DNA of 64,000 bases from Saussurea involucrata. Lineage: Eukaryota; Streptophyta; Magnoliopsida; Asterales; Asteraceae. The translations under genes and the position numbers were made by a program. Under the pieces are notes generated by a model that saw only the letters and a list, made by a program, of their open reading frames with translations, was not told the DNA's origin and searched no databases. The DNA lies in assembly GCA_033807775.1 (NCBI GenBank), contig CM066321.1, forward strand, positions 249,042,422 through 249,106,421, written 5' to 3'. The stretch's first letter is position 1. Each line of letters opens with the position of its first letter. Below, in pieces: positions 20,437-29,897 of this stretch.

Positions 20437-21444
20437 TGTTAGCTCCAATATTCTGAAATATTAGAAGTATTGAAAAATGGCCAAGTACAGAAGAACTTCC
20501 ATAGAAGCTCTGCTGAGTGCAACAGAAGCTCTGCCGGGCATCTCAGAAGAATCAAAGGAAGTTTGATCAAGAGTGATCAAATACCGAGGAAACTACAGAA
20601 GGACGCTTTCAGAAGACCAAGACCGCAGATCCTCTGTTACCAATAACAGAGCCTCTGCGGACAACATCAGAAGACAAGGAACCAAGAAGACTTCTCACAG
20701 AGGACCGAGCCACAGAACCTCTGCCACCCTTGACAGAAGCTCTGCAGAAGTAAACGACCAAAGACTCGGAATCCGGTGAAGACTACTTTACAGAGGAACC
20801 AGACCGCAGAACCTCTGTAACACATTACAGAGCCTCTGTGGTCCTCTAAAGACTAGGAAGATATTTATAATATCTTGCTACTTTTACAGGACTCGTACAT
20901 CAACTTGCATGGTAGCATGCCCTGTCCAACATCGACGTGTCAAACTCTGATTGGACTCAGTAGGGCTTAGTACATATTAGACGTCTGCTGCATTAAATGC
21001 AATACAGCACGTCTGACTGTTCATGCCATCCTTGCAACTGTTCACGACATCCTCTCAACTATTCATACGTACCTTTTGAATAGTAGCATATGCTTTATGG
21101 TCCCCTTTAAGTAGTATATAAGGAAGACTCATGTTGAGTTCTTCCTTACAAAACAAAAAGACACACAATACACAACACTTCAATCGAACATCAAGAACAC
21201 ATAGCTTATGCACATTTAGAGTCATATCTGTTTAAAGCTTTGCATACTCACTGTTCTTAAATATGTTCTTGATATATATATATTCAGTAAACTTTGAGAT
21301 ATTATTTCCTGTTCACTGTTTATTTATATTGTGTTCTAAATCTATCAAACATATCTGTTAGTTCTTCAAATACGCTTCCGCATCAAACATAAACTCGAAC
21401 TAATAGATCTGTTAATCCTGTCTAATCAAATACGGGAACCAACA
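20437..21444 (+). repeat. D 5' LTR (1008 bp)
   Basis: It runs from TGTTAGCTCC to GGGAACCAACA. The U3 part is packed with CAGAGG/CCTCTG words: seven within about 20625-20840. ACAGAGCCTCTGT (20827-20839) is a perfect 6+1+6 inverted repeat. AAGATAT...ATATCTT (20858-20876) is a second inverted repeat with a 5-base spacer. Its right half is recognisably related to the A-family LTRs. Confidence 0.94.
21115..21123 (+). promoter_or_regulatory. Putative TATA box in the D LTR
   Basis: TATATAAGG lies in the second half of the LTR and is followed by GAAGACTCATG. The A2 LTR has TATAAAAGG at the same relative place (41465-41473) before a similar GAAGTCTCATG. Conservation across diverged LTRs supports a core promoter, with the RNA start expected a few tens of bases downstream. 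Confidence 0.6.
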
Positions 21445-21446
21445 AT

Positions 21447-21459
21447 TGGTATCAGAGCA
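21447..21459 (+). promoter_or_regulatory. D primer-binding site (tRNA-iMet)
   Basis: TGGTATCAGAGCA begins two bases after the LTR end. It is complementary to the 3' end of initiator tRNA-Met except at the outer base. Confidence 0.93.
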
Positions 21460-21635
21460 AAGCTTGGTTTTTCAATATCAAGTGATCCTCGTTTAGACAA
21501 GATTTTTGATAGAAACTGTCTGTTCTTAACCTATACTTCATTCCTTCAAACAGATTCTGTTTCACTGCCATTTTCGATTTATTCGATCTGGTAACATCCT
21601 AAAAACTGTTTCTTTCGTTAAAAACTTCATTCAAT

Positions 21636-22700
21636 ATGTCAAGACTAAAATTTAGTGCTGATGCTGATTTTCATTATTATTTCAAACTCAGCACAAATTT
21701 TAAGAAAATAATTCCTACTCTTGAGAAAGAATTAGAGGAAAGAAACAAGAGTATTCTTATTGACTCAGACAACATTGCCAAGCTTGAAGAATTAGGTAAA
21801 CTCCTAAACTGTGAAAATCTTGAATTGAAAAGGAAACTATCTGAGTCAGAAGAGCTTTGTAAAAAGGAGAAAAAGAAGTTTGAGGAAATTAAGAATGTTT
21901 TTAAAGAAGAGAAGAAAAGTCTTGAGCTTAAGTGTCTAAACTTTTCTAAACTGATTTCCAACTTTGAAAAACTTATAATCAGTGAAAATGAAAAGTTTGG
22001 AAAAGAGAGAACTTTTCTTGAGACAAAGAATATGGAACTTTCTTTCAAAATCTCAAAATTACAGAAATCTCTTGAAAAAGAGAGGAAAGAGCAGGATTTT
22101 GAAAGAAAAGAATCTGAAAAGGTGAAGAGAGAAGGATTTCAAACAGAGTGTTTGAAAGACAAGTTTGAGAAGGAAAGAAAAGTCTTTAAAGCTGAAATGT
22201 CAAATTTAACAAAGAGACTATCCGATTTGTCAAACAAAATTATGTTGGAGAAGAGGTATAAATCAGATCTTCTAAGGAAGTTTGATTTAAACCTTAAAGA
22301 AAAAGATGTTTTAGCTAAAAGGCTTAAGAACCTTGTCTTAGCAAACTCTTGTGCTGAAAATTCAAATAATCTTGTTTACAAAAATATGAAAATGGTTTGG
22401 AAAGTCAAAAACACTATTCCTGACAAAATTGCTCCAAAGCCATTTGTTTCTACTAAGGTTTCATCTTTTCATTCAAATAAATGCCTTGATCTTCTGCTTC
22501 AATTAAGAAACCTTTTCTCTAAATCTTTCTGTGTACAAAATGGGTCATTACAAAAGAAAAATCCAAAGACCCAAAATGAGAAAGGTCATAGAAAGAAAGT
22601 TGGCAAACCAACAGAGATTGGCAAACCAGAGGACCTAAAGACAGCTCCAAATCCTAACAAAAAGGGACCCATTTGGATATGGGTACCAAAAGTTCTTTGA
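21636..22700 (+). CDS. D ORF1: coiled-coil protein derived from the gag C-terminal half
   Basis: ATG at 21636, about 175 nt after the primer site; 354 codons, intact. Residues of about 20-240 are a long charged coiled coil dominated by Lys, Glu, Leu and Asn. A basic tail follows and ends GPIWIWVPKVL-TGA, matching the end of A1 gag (GPIWIWVPKYL-TGA). The capsid region and both zinc knuckles of A1 gag are absent. It is therefore a shortened gag that may still join particles or pair with a helper gag through the coil (inference). The second copy (62065) has a premature stop, so there is little sign of strong selection since the duplication. Confidence 0.85.
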   Translation: MSRLKFSADADFHYYFKLSTNFKKIIPTLEKELEERNKSILIDSDNIAKLEELGKLLNCENLELKRKLSESEELCKKEKKKFEEIKNVFKEEKKSLELKCLNFSKLISNFEKLIISENEKFGKERTFLETKNMELSFKISKLQKSLEKERKEQDFERKESEKVKREGFQTECLKDKFEKERKVFKAEMSNLTKRLSDLSNKIMLEKRYKSDLLRKFDLNLKEKDVLAKRLKNLVLANSCAENSNNLVYKNMKMVWKVKNTIPDKIAPKPFVSTKVSSFHSNKCLDLLLQLRNLFSKSFCVQNGSLQKKNPKTQNEKGHRKKVGKPTEIGKPEDLKTAPNPNKKGPIWIWVPKVL

Positions 22701-22724
22701 TCTGTCTTGCAGGTACACGGACTT

Positions 22725-22970
22725 CTGATCATTACAGATCAGGACTCGCTCTTCAGTAGAGAAAGGACTCCTAAACACATCAGTTTAGGACTCGCACTTT
22801 AGTGAAATAGACTCTTAAACAAATCAGTTTAAGACTCGAGCTTCATCAGAAAATGACTTCTGACCATTACAGATCAGGACTCACTCTTCAGCAAACAATG
22901 GACTCCTTAATACTTCTATTAAGGACTCAGGCTTCAAAGTTCACTATGACTCTTAAACACTTTGTTTAAG
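22725..22970 (+). repeat. Array of six hairpins, about 45-bp period, in D
   Basis: Six short inverted repeats follow the ORF1 stop at a regular 44-47 nt spacing. They are CTGATC/GATCAG (22725-22742), CCTAAAC/GTTTAGG (22770-22789), CTTAAAC/GTTTAAG (22814-22833), CTGACC/GATCAG with one mismatch (22860-22877), CCTTAATA/TATTAAGG (22905-22924) and CTTAAAC/GTTTAAG (22952-22970). Loops are 4-6 nt. Nearly every stem is flanked on both sides by GACTC or GACTT, and CTTCA or a close variant follows most of them. The stem sequence changes between units while pairing is kept. The array stands where A1 has pol. Confidence 0.85.
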
Positions 22971-24437
22971 ACTCATCCTTCAAAGGTTCTATACTTCACA
23001 GAGCCTCTGTGGAATTGCTCAGAGCCTATGACAATCTCCACAGAACCTCTGATGAGGTTGACCTATGTTCTGTGCATTATTTATCTCTATTGATTAAAGC
23101 ATAGGTCAAGGGGGAGCAGAAGGAGACCTCAAATTGATCTACAGAGGTTGATCATTCAAGGGGGAGCCAAAGGAGGATTATGATCAACAAGAGTCTCTGT
23201 CGTCCAAACTAGACACTCTAAAAGGTATGTGTCGCACAAAATCTTTTTCCAAAACAGTTTTCCAGGACAAACATTTCTAAATATGTCCTAAAAACAATGT
23301 TTAAAAACAAAAAAAACCTTTGGATGATCAAAAAGTTTTATAAATTTTTAGTTATTAGAAATTTCCTGTCACAGAGCCTCTGCTGGCTCTGGCAGAGGTC
23401 CAAAAAACCTCTGTAGGATAATTTCGCTCTACTAAAGATTTATCGATCCTCTCCAATGTTTTTCAAACGTTTTTGGTAAAAGTACAAGCTTCAAGAGATA
23501 AAAAGGCAGGTTTCAAACCACAGAGATCAATCCTACAGAGGTTGTTAGATAAAGGGGGAGCGAAAAAGGAGACCTTGCTGAATCTACAGAGATTCATAAG
23601 TCAAGGGGGAGCTAAGAATGCGACAGAAGAGATCACATTCGCCGATCAAAAAGAAATAGGTTGGTATCTCGCACTCAAAAATTGCCACAAAAGTCATAAG
23701 CCACAAAATTCTTTCAACCAAAGAACCTCTGTAGATCACTCAAATCATTCAAATGACTTCTGCTGCACAAAATCTTTGAGATTTACAATTTTCTAGGACA
23801 CCAACTTTCAAATAAGTCCTAAATACATTGTTAAAACTGATCAAAAACTTGGATGATTAAAAATGTTTATAAATTATTAGTTATTAGAAATTTCCTGTCA
23901 TAGATCCTCTGCTGGCTCTGGCAGAGGTCCAAAAACCTCTGTAGGATAATTTCTCTACTAAAAATTTATTGATCCTCTCCGTGTTTTTCAAACGATTTTC
24001 ATTAAAGATACAATCTACAGAGATAAACGTTTTTCAAGATCACAGAGCTTCTGTACCCACAGAGCCTCTGTAAAGATTTCCACTTGGGAATTTCTGTATC
24101 TGTAACGGTAACTTTTCTGTGGTGAAAATTTAAAACCCACACGTTTTTCATTTAATGTGGCCGCCCACGACGTCTCGTCGTCACTGACATTGATGACGTG
24201 TCAAGTTTTCATTTACGTACATATCACGTCGTCCAAGAAACTTGCACCACGCCGAATGAACTCGAGTGTGGACCTCAAATTTTATTAACTTTCTCACATT
24301 TTCACCGTTCCGAATTCTATCCGTTACCACAGTATAAAACCCAAGTTAAAATCACTTTCAAAACTTTACTATTCTCTCATCTTCTCCGGCGAACTTGCTT
24401 ATTTCTTTCTGCAAACCTAGAACTTTCAAACCTACAA
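22971..24437 (+). other. D spacer before the extra ORF
   Basis: About 1.5 kb without a convincing gene. It contains four polypurine blocks AAGGGGGAG (near 23108, 23158, 23552 and 23603), each usually preceded by CTACAGAG. It also contains two diverged copies of a segment of about 140 bp (about 23340-23470 and 23870-24010, both with TTATTAGAAATTTCCTGTCA and CCTCTGCTGGCTCTGGCAGAGG). AT-rich sequence and TATAAAACCC (24334-24343) lie about 100 bp before the extra-ORF ATG and might act as a promoter, but this is speculative. Confidence 0.7.
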
Positions 24438-27400
24438 ATGGCTTCCAGTTCCAAAGCTGCTCACGTTTCACCAACGAACTCTCCGACACCCTCTCCAGTG
24501 CATTCTGAGCACTCCCACAACCCACACATCGCCGCCGATGCCGACAGACATGACTCCGGCGACGAGGCATCATTCGTACCCACTACCCACCTGCAACAAT
24601 TTTTCTCAAATGACCATTTCGAGCAAACCCTTCCCAGTAAATCAAACAACTGTTATCTTGTTCCTTCTCCTACGGCATTTGGCAAAGAACATGCCATCCT
24701 GCTAAACATCCTAGAGAACCACTTTCTTTACCCTCTTCTGAGCAAAACCGTTGAACAAATACCAGTACGTTACCTACATCAGTTTTGGAAATCTTGCCGT
24801 TATGACGCTGACACCAATTTAATCAGAGGCTACATTTCTAAACCTGACCAAAGTAAGAGCCTTGAACTGATGTTCAATCGCACCATGTTCTCATTAGAAT
24901 TTGGCCTTCTAATAAGAGGACTCATGGGAATCAAAAAGTATGCACCCCAACCAACCAATGAAGAACTTGTCGACTTCCTGCACATGCTAGGGTACAACCA
25001 ACAGTTGAAAAAGAGGAACGATTTCCGCAGAGCAAGACTACCTCCTCTGTGGAATACCTTATTCTCCATCCTAAATCGTTGCCTCACGGGAAAAATCGGG
25101 AGCATCGATCAAAGCTCACCTCAAATTCTCTCAATCATGTATGGTGTATACTATGATCTACCCCTAGATTATGCCACCATAATGATGCAAGAGATCATCA
25201 ACACCATCGATCGCAAAATCGCCTCCCAGAAAGCCAAAATGTCTGATCACAACTGGTTACCCCCTCTGCAGTTCCAGCGAATCCTCAGTGTACTTTTCGA
25301 ACCCCTACTCCTTATCCAAAAATGGCCAATGGACGGTCCCAAACCTAAGCAATTTCCTATGTCCAAGAACACCCCTACAGAACATGAAGACGGCTACCCG
25401 CACAGCAGGCCACTGTCAAAGGTAATGTTAGGTTATACTAGTGATGAGGAACTAGTTAGTGAGTACATACGCGTTTACAGAACTCCTGAACCCAGTTCTG
25501 TAACACCCCCGCGTATAGGAGTGCCAATAGGAGTAAGTATAATAGAGAGACTTACAGAAGAAGAATGGAAGATAAAGTTGGCTAAACACAAGACCAACCA
25601 TAAGAACTTCAGAAATCTAAGGAAAGACCTTTATCCTTAAAAAAGGAAGTCTTCTGAAGAATCTAAAGAAAAGAAGAAAAAGGGAAAGAAATCCAAGACC
25701 CCTACAGAGGAACCACTTGCCTCTGCTATCCAACCACCCTCTGCCCCTCCCTCTTCCAAAAGAAAAAGGAAGTCAAAATCTTCAGAGGAGGGGGCACCAA
25801 AACCAAAGAAAAGAAAATCAAAGACGAAACCATCTTCTCCTCTGCAAACAATAACAGAAGGAATCGAACCACCTCTGCAAACTCCAATCTTCACAGAGGT
25901 TCTTGATTCACTTCTGCCAAGACAAGAGACTGCAGAAGAAGAGGTGCAAATAGGTTTAGAGGATAGGGTAGAAACGTCTGGAGGAAAACAAAATGAAAAA
26001 GAAAAAGATGCCGAAGTTGCAGAAGGCACACATCCCTCAACCCCTCCCAGTGCAACCCACACATCTGACACCGCAGGTCTAGCTGCAGAAGGTGTCATTG
26101 AAATAGAGCAGCACAGCTCGATCCTTACCCAAACCAAACAGCCAGAAGTCACTCTTTCGACTTCTGCGCCCACAGAAGCCGGGGAATCCATTACTAGGGA
26201 GTCTCCTCGGAGAGACTCACCTATAGTTCGTGATCCATCGCCCCAGATCACACTAGAACACCCTACAGAGGAATTCGTTTCCTCTGACACGCACAATATA
26301 GGGCCAAAACTTCTTTCAGAGAGAAGTAGAGAGCACCATGACGAAGAGACTCTAAACAAGTCTCCGAGTCAACAGAAGAATATTCCGATACCCACCTCTG
26401 GAGTGGATTTGGACAATGTTCTTCACAAAACTTCTGTAGAGACTGAAACTCAGGTTTCTTCTCGAGGATCAGATGGAAATCCTTCCACCCCCAACGTACA
26501 AACAATGGTGAACGAAGGTGTCCCAGGAACAGGGACTCACTCTGGAGAAGGAGTTGTTCCTCCAGAGGTTACCCAAGAGGAACATGTTACGAAGGATGAG
26601 TTCCAAGCCTTTGTAACCTCTGTAACTCAAACATTGAATGAGTTGCAAAGCTCATTCACGATTTTTTCAGATTCAACTTCAAACGCGCTTACGGGATTAA
26701 ATACCAAAGTGGATACCTTATCCACAGAGGTTAAAACAGCCCTTGAAGAAATGAAGTCATCTACAGAAACTTCTGCTACTACTGCCATCGCCTCTGCCAC
26801 TAACATTGCCAAAACAACCGCTGCAGAGTTCGAGAAAAGTGCGACCAAAGCCTTCAAAACTTCGATCGCAATCTACTTTGTAACAATGAAGAAAAATGCA
26901 GCAAGGCAAGCAGCTCAAGACACCTGCAGAACAGAAGTTGCTGCTAAAAGAAGGCAGGATGATCCTGATGATGGAGCATCTGGTCATCCTGAGGGGGAGA
27001 AAACAAAGGAAACAACGGAGGCTGCTTCTGCAAAAACTACAGAGAAAACTGCAGAACCCTCTACGACAGAAACCCAGAAGGGAAAACAACAGAGGCAAAA
27101 CACCTCTATCTCACCAGAGGTTGCACCAACCACAGAACCTAAGGTAATCAATCTTGCATCCTCATCCTCAGAACAAACTCCACCCTCACCCAAATAACCA
27201 ACATCAACCTCACAACCAATCCTGCGCAAAACAAGAGTAAAATCCATAGTTCGAAAACCCAAAAGACCAAAACCCACTGCAGAATTCATTCTTCGCAAAA
27301 TGAAATTTGTATCTGCTTTTCAATCAGCAAAGCGTTTTGACATCCCACCCGAAAACTCTTCACCAACAGAGTCCTCACAACCCGAAGTATCAAAACCTTC

Positions 27401-28580
27401 AGAGGCAACAACCAAAACATCAGAGCATCCAACCCCAAAACCCACAGAATCTCCAACTGTCAAATCAACAGAGGTTCCACCCACACAAATCCAAAACCCA
27501 ATATCTGAAACCTCAAAGCCAAAAGATAAAGGCAAGGGAATAATGACAGAAGAAGAGCCAAAGAAGAAGATGCCAGTTGCTACAGAGAAATTGATGAAAG
27601 GTGCCTTTAATGCATTCATCACTCCTAAACCCGAAGAGGAAGACTGGGCATTCAACTTGAATCCTCTGTCAGAAAACACATCCCTGAATCCCACAGCTAA
27701 GGTAACAGAAGGTAGAGTAGCAGACATCACTCGAAAGATGGATGAGCTAAGGAGACCAATTCCAAGATCTACTTCAACCATTGAACAAATGGAAGAACAA
27801 TTCTACAGTTATCTCTACAGACAGCACTTCCAGAGCGATCTGCCAGCCCATGTCCGAGATCAGAAGCTCAGAGAGGAATTCGATGCAATCTTCACCTCTA
27901 CAAAGTCAAAACCAGTCAATCAAGTTTACTCCATTCACGATATAAAGAAGGTAATCTATTGCAAATACTCCAAAATGAGAACCTATCCTCATACGGTGTA
28001 TACAATCTGGAAAGTCAAAAGGTCTGACAGATCAGAGAATCAATTCTCTGATGCTGATATCCGAAACCTCAATCCCTATGACTTACCTGACCTTCTGCAA
28101 TGGACAAAAGACAACTTCAATGACGACTGCCACAAAAGGTCTTATCGAGTTCTCAGAAAGGCGATGCGTGAAAAGCTCCTAATCTACAGCATGCTCGACA
28201 TTCAACTAGCCATCGATCTGGGCATAACTACTCTAAGTATCAGACCACCAGAGGATTTCTGCCCACCCAATGCCATACCCAATTCTATAATCAAAACTCC
28301 AAGGTACGGGTTAGTATTCAAGAATCCTACTGATCAACTGAAACTGTTTGTGACAATGGATTGTCAGAAGTACACAACCCGTACTCTGAACATGTTCAGA
28401 AAGATACTAGAGGAGAATAAAGCAACAGAGCTTATGGACGAAGAATCTGCTCTGTTGATGATCCAAGAAATTGATGCTACACTCGACTTACGAAATCTCT
28501 GCCTCAAATTCTATGAAGAACTCAAGGAAGTAGGAAAAGACAACAGAAAGTTCAACGATTTCCCAAATGAAAAAATCTGA
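24438..28580 (+). pseudogene. D extra ORF (env-like position), 1380 codons with two in-frame TAA
   Basis: ATG at 24438 begins MASSSKAAHVSP. The same frame continues to TGA at 28578-28580, interrupted only by TAA at 25638 (codon 401) and TAA at 27195 (codon 920). The three apparent ORFs are therefore one frame. The conserved core at about residues 60-330 matches A1 and A2. Basic runs at about 440-470 (KRKRKSKS, PKKRKSK) resemble a nuclear localisation signal. A long Thr/Ser/Pro/Glu-rich middle follows. The C-terminal conserved block at about 1090-1370 (FSDADIRNLNPYDLPDLLQW, ...KAMREKLLIYS) is shared with A2 and, weakly, with B. No signal peptide or membrane anchor is evident. The function is unknown. 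Confidence 0.88.
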
Positions 28581-28743
28581 GTCTCTTCAAAGAACCTCTG
28601 TCAACGTTTATTTCTGTGTACTCAAATGTAAATGCCTCTGGCATAAATTCCAAAATGAATGAAATAATCTTCTGAGGTATTGTTTAACCTCTTCTTTACT
28701 TAGGTTAAAATGCATAAATTCAACCTTTTATTTTTCAATACTT

Positions 28744-28753
28744 AGGGGGAGAT
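28744..28753 (+). promoter_or_regulatory. D polypurine tract
   Basis: AGGGGGAGAT directly abuts the 3' LTR at 28754. The identical decamer precedes the A2 3' LTR at 40918-40927, which supports shared recognition by the same replication machinery. Confidence 0.92.
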
Positions 28754-29764
28754 TGTTAGCTCCAATATTCTGAAATATTAGAAGTATTGAAAAATGGCCA
28801 AGTACAGAAGAACTTCCACAGAAGCTCTGCTGAGTGCAACAGAAGCTCTGTCGGGCATCTCAGAAGAATCAAAGGAAGTTTGATCAAGAGTGATCAAAGA
28901 CCGAGGAAACTACAGAAGGACGCTTTCAGAAGACCAAGACCGCAGATCCTCTGTTACCAATAACAGAGCCTCTGCGGACAACATCAGAAGACAAGGAACC
29001 AATAAGACTTCTCACAGAGGACCGAGCCACAGAACCTCTGCCACCCTTGACAGAAGCTCTGCAGAAGTAAACGACCAAAGACTCGGAATCCGGTGAAGAC
29101 TACTTTACAGAGGAACCAGACCGCATAACCTCTGTAACACATTACAGAGCCTCTGTGGTCCTCTAAAGACTAGGAAGATATTTATAATATCTTGCTACTG
29201 TTACAGGACTCGTACATCAACTTGCATGGTAGCATGCCCTGTCCAACATCGACGTGTCAAACTCTGATTGGACTCGGTAGGGCTTAGTACATATTAGACG
29301 TCTGCTGCATTAAATGCAATACAGCACGTCTGACTGTTCATGCCATCCTTGCAACTGTTCACGACATCCTCTCAACTATTCATACGTACCTTTTGAATAG
29401 TAGCATATGCTTTATGGTCCCCTTTAGAGTAGTATATAAGGAAGACTCATGTTGAGTTCTTCCTTACAAAACAAAAGGACACACAATACACAACACTTCA
29501 ATCGAACATCAAGAACACATAGCTTATGCACATTTAGAGTCATATCTGTTTAAAGCTTTGCATACTCACTGTTCTTAAATCTGTTCTTGATATATATATA
29601 TATTCAGTAAACTTTGAGATATTATTTCCTGTTCACTGTTTATTTATATTGTGTTCTAAATCTATCAAACATATCTGTTAGTTCTTCAAATACGCTTCCG
29701 CATCAAACATAAACTCGAACTAATAGATCTGTTAATCCTGTCTAATCAAATACGGGAACCAACA
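28754..29764 (+). repeat. D 3' LTR (1011 bp)
   Basis: Nearly identical to the 5' LTR. The differences I see include TTTAGAG for TTTAAG before the TATA box and two extra bases in the TA run. It ends CCAACA and is followed by ATTAT and the resumed G1 leader. Confidence 0.94.
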
Positions 29765-29897
29765 ATTATATTAGTAATATGCTTCAGATTTTGAAAACCG
29801 TTTTGAATTTTTGTTTTTTTTAATCAATTGGGTTATAGTTTGTGGTTTCCATATGAAAACCGGCATTCTCTATAACCTTAGGCTCTGATACCAAATC
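29765..29897 (-). promoter_or_regulatory. G1 leader (rest) and primer-binding site
   Basis: The remaining G1 leader after D. The minus strand of 29881-29893 reads TGGTATCAGAGCC, the tRNA-iMet primer site, close to the LTR edge at 29898. Confidence 0.9.

Larger units (their letters stand above)
11385..23571 (+). repeat. Left copy of a segmental duplication (partner 51693-64000)
   Basis: Offsets are 40308 to the microsatellite, 40331 to base 17018 and 40429 from there on. The changes are explained by the AT/C-run length differences and a 98-bp deletion. The shared nonsense codons and nested insertion junctions prove copying of the whole nest rather than independent insertions. Confidence 0.93.
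20437..29764 (+). mobile_element. Copia (Sirevirus-type) element D, complete, without pol
   Basis: Both LTRs are present (1008 and 1011 bp), with a PBS and a PPT, and flanks TTTAT and ATTAT (4 of 5 bases equal). By hand I count about nine substitutions and two small indels between the LTRs, so insertion is fairly recent. The interior holds a coiled-coil gag remnant, a hairpin array, a spacer and a 1380-codon extra-ORF frame. Protease, integrase, RT and RNase H are absent altogether. PBS and PPT match those of the A family, so A-like elements are plausible suppliers of enzymes (inference). Confidence 0.93.

Noticed and set aside
20573..20779. 68-codon ORF repeated in all D LTRs (also 28890-29096 and 61002-61208), with a similar Arg/Ser-rich frame in the A2 LTR (40986-41198)
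   Set aside because: It lies in U3, upstream of the likely RNA start. Its Arg/Ser richness comes from the CAGAGG/CCTCTG words, and conservation follows from LTR duplication.
22690..22720. Possible 3' splice site (TTGCAG) after the gag signature, with GTACC upstream
   Set aside because: The implied intron would be about 30 nt in both A1 and D, too short for a plant intron. I kept the gag/pol expression problem open instead.
22725..22970. CRISPR-like array
   Set aside because: The repeat-and-spacing pattern is superficially similar, but the conserved parts are only 5-8 bp, each unit is itself a hairpin, and it sits inside a plant retrotransposon.
23473..23796. 107-codon ORF in the D spacer
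   Set aside because: It starts without ATG and its repeated KGGAKKE-like peptides are just the PPT-like composites read in one frame; no homologue frame exists in A1.
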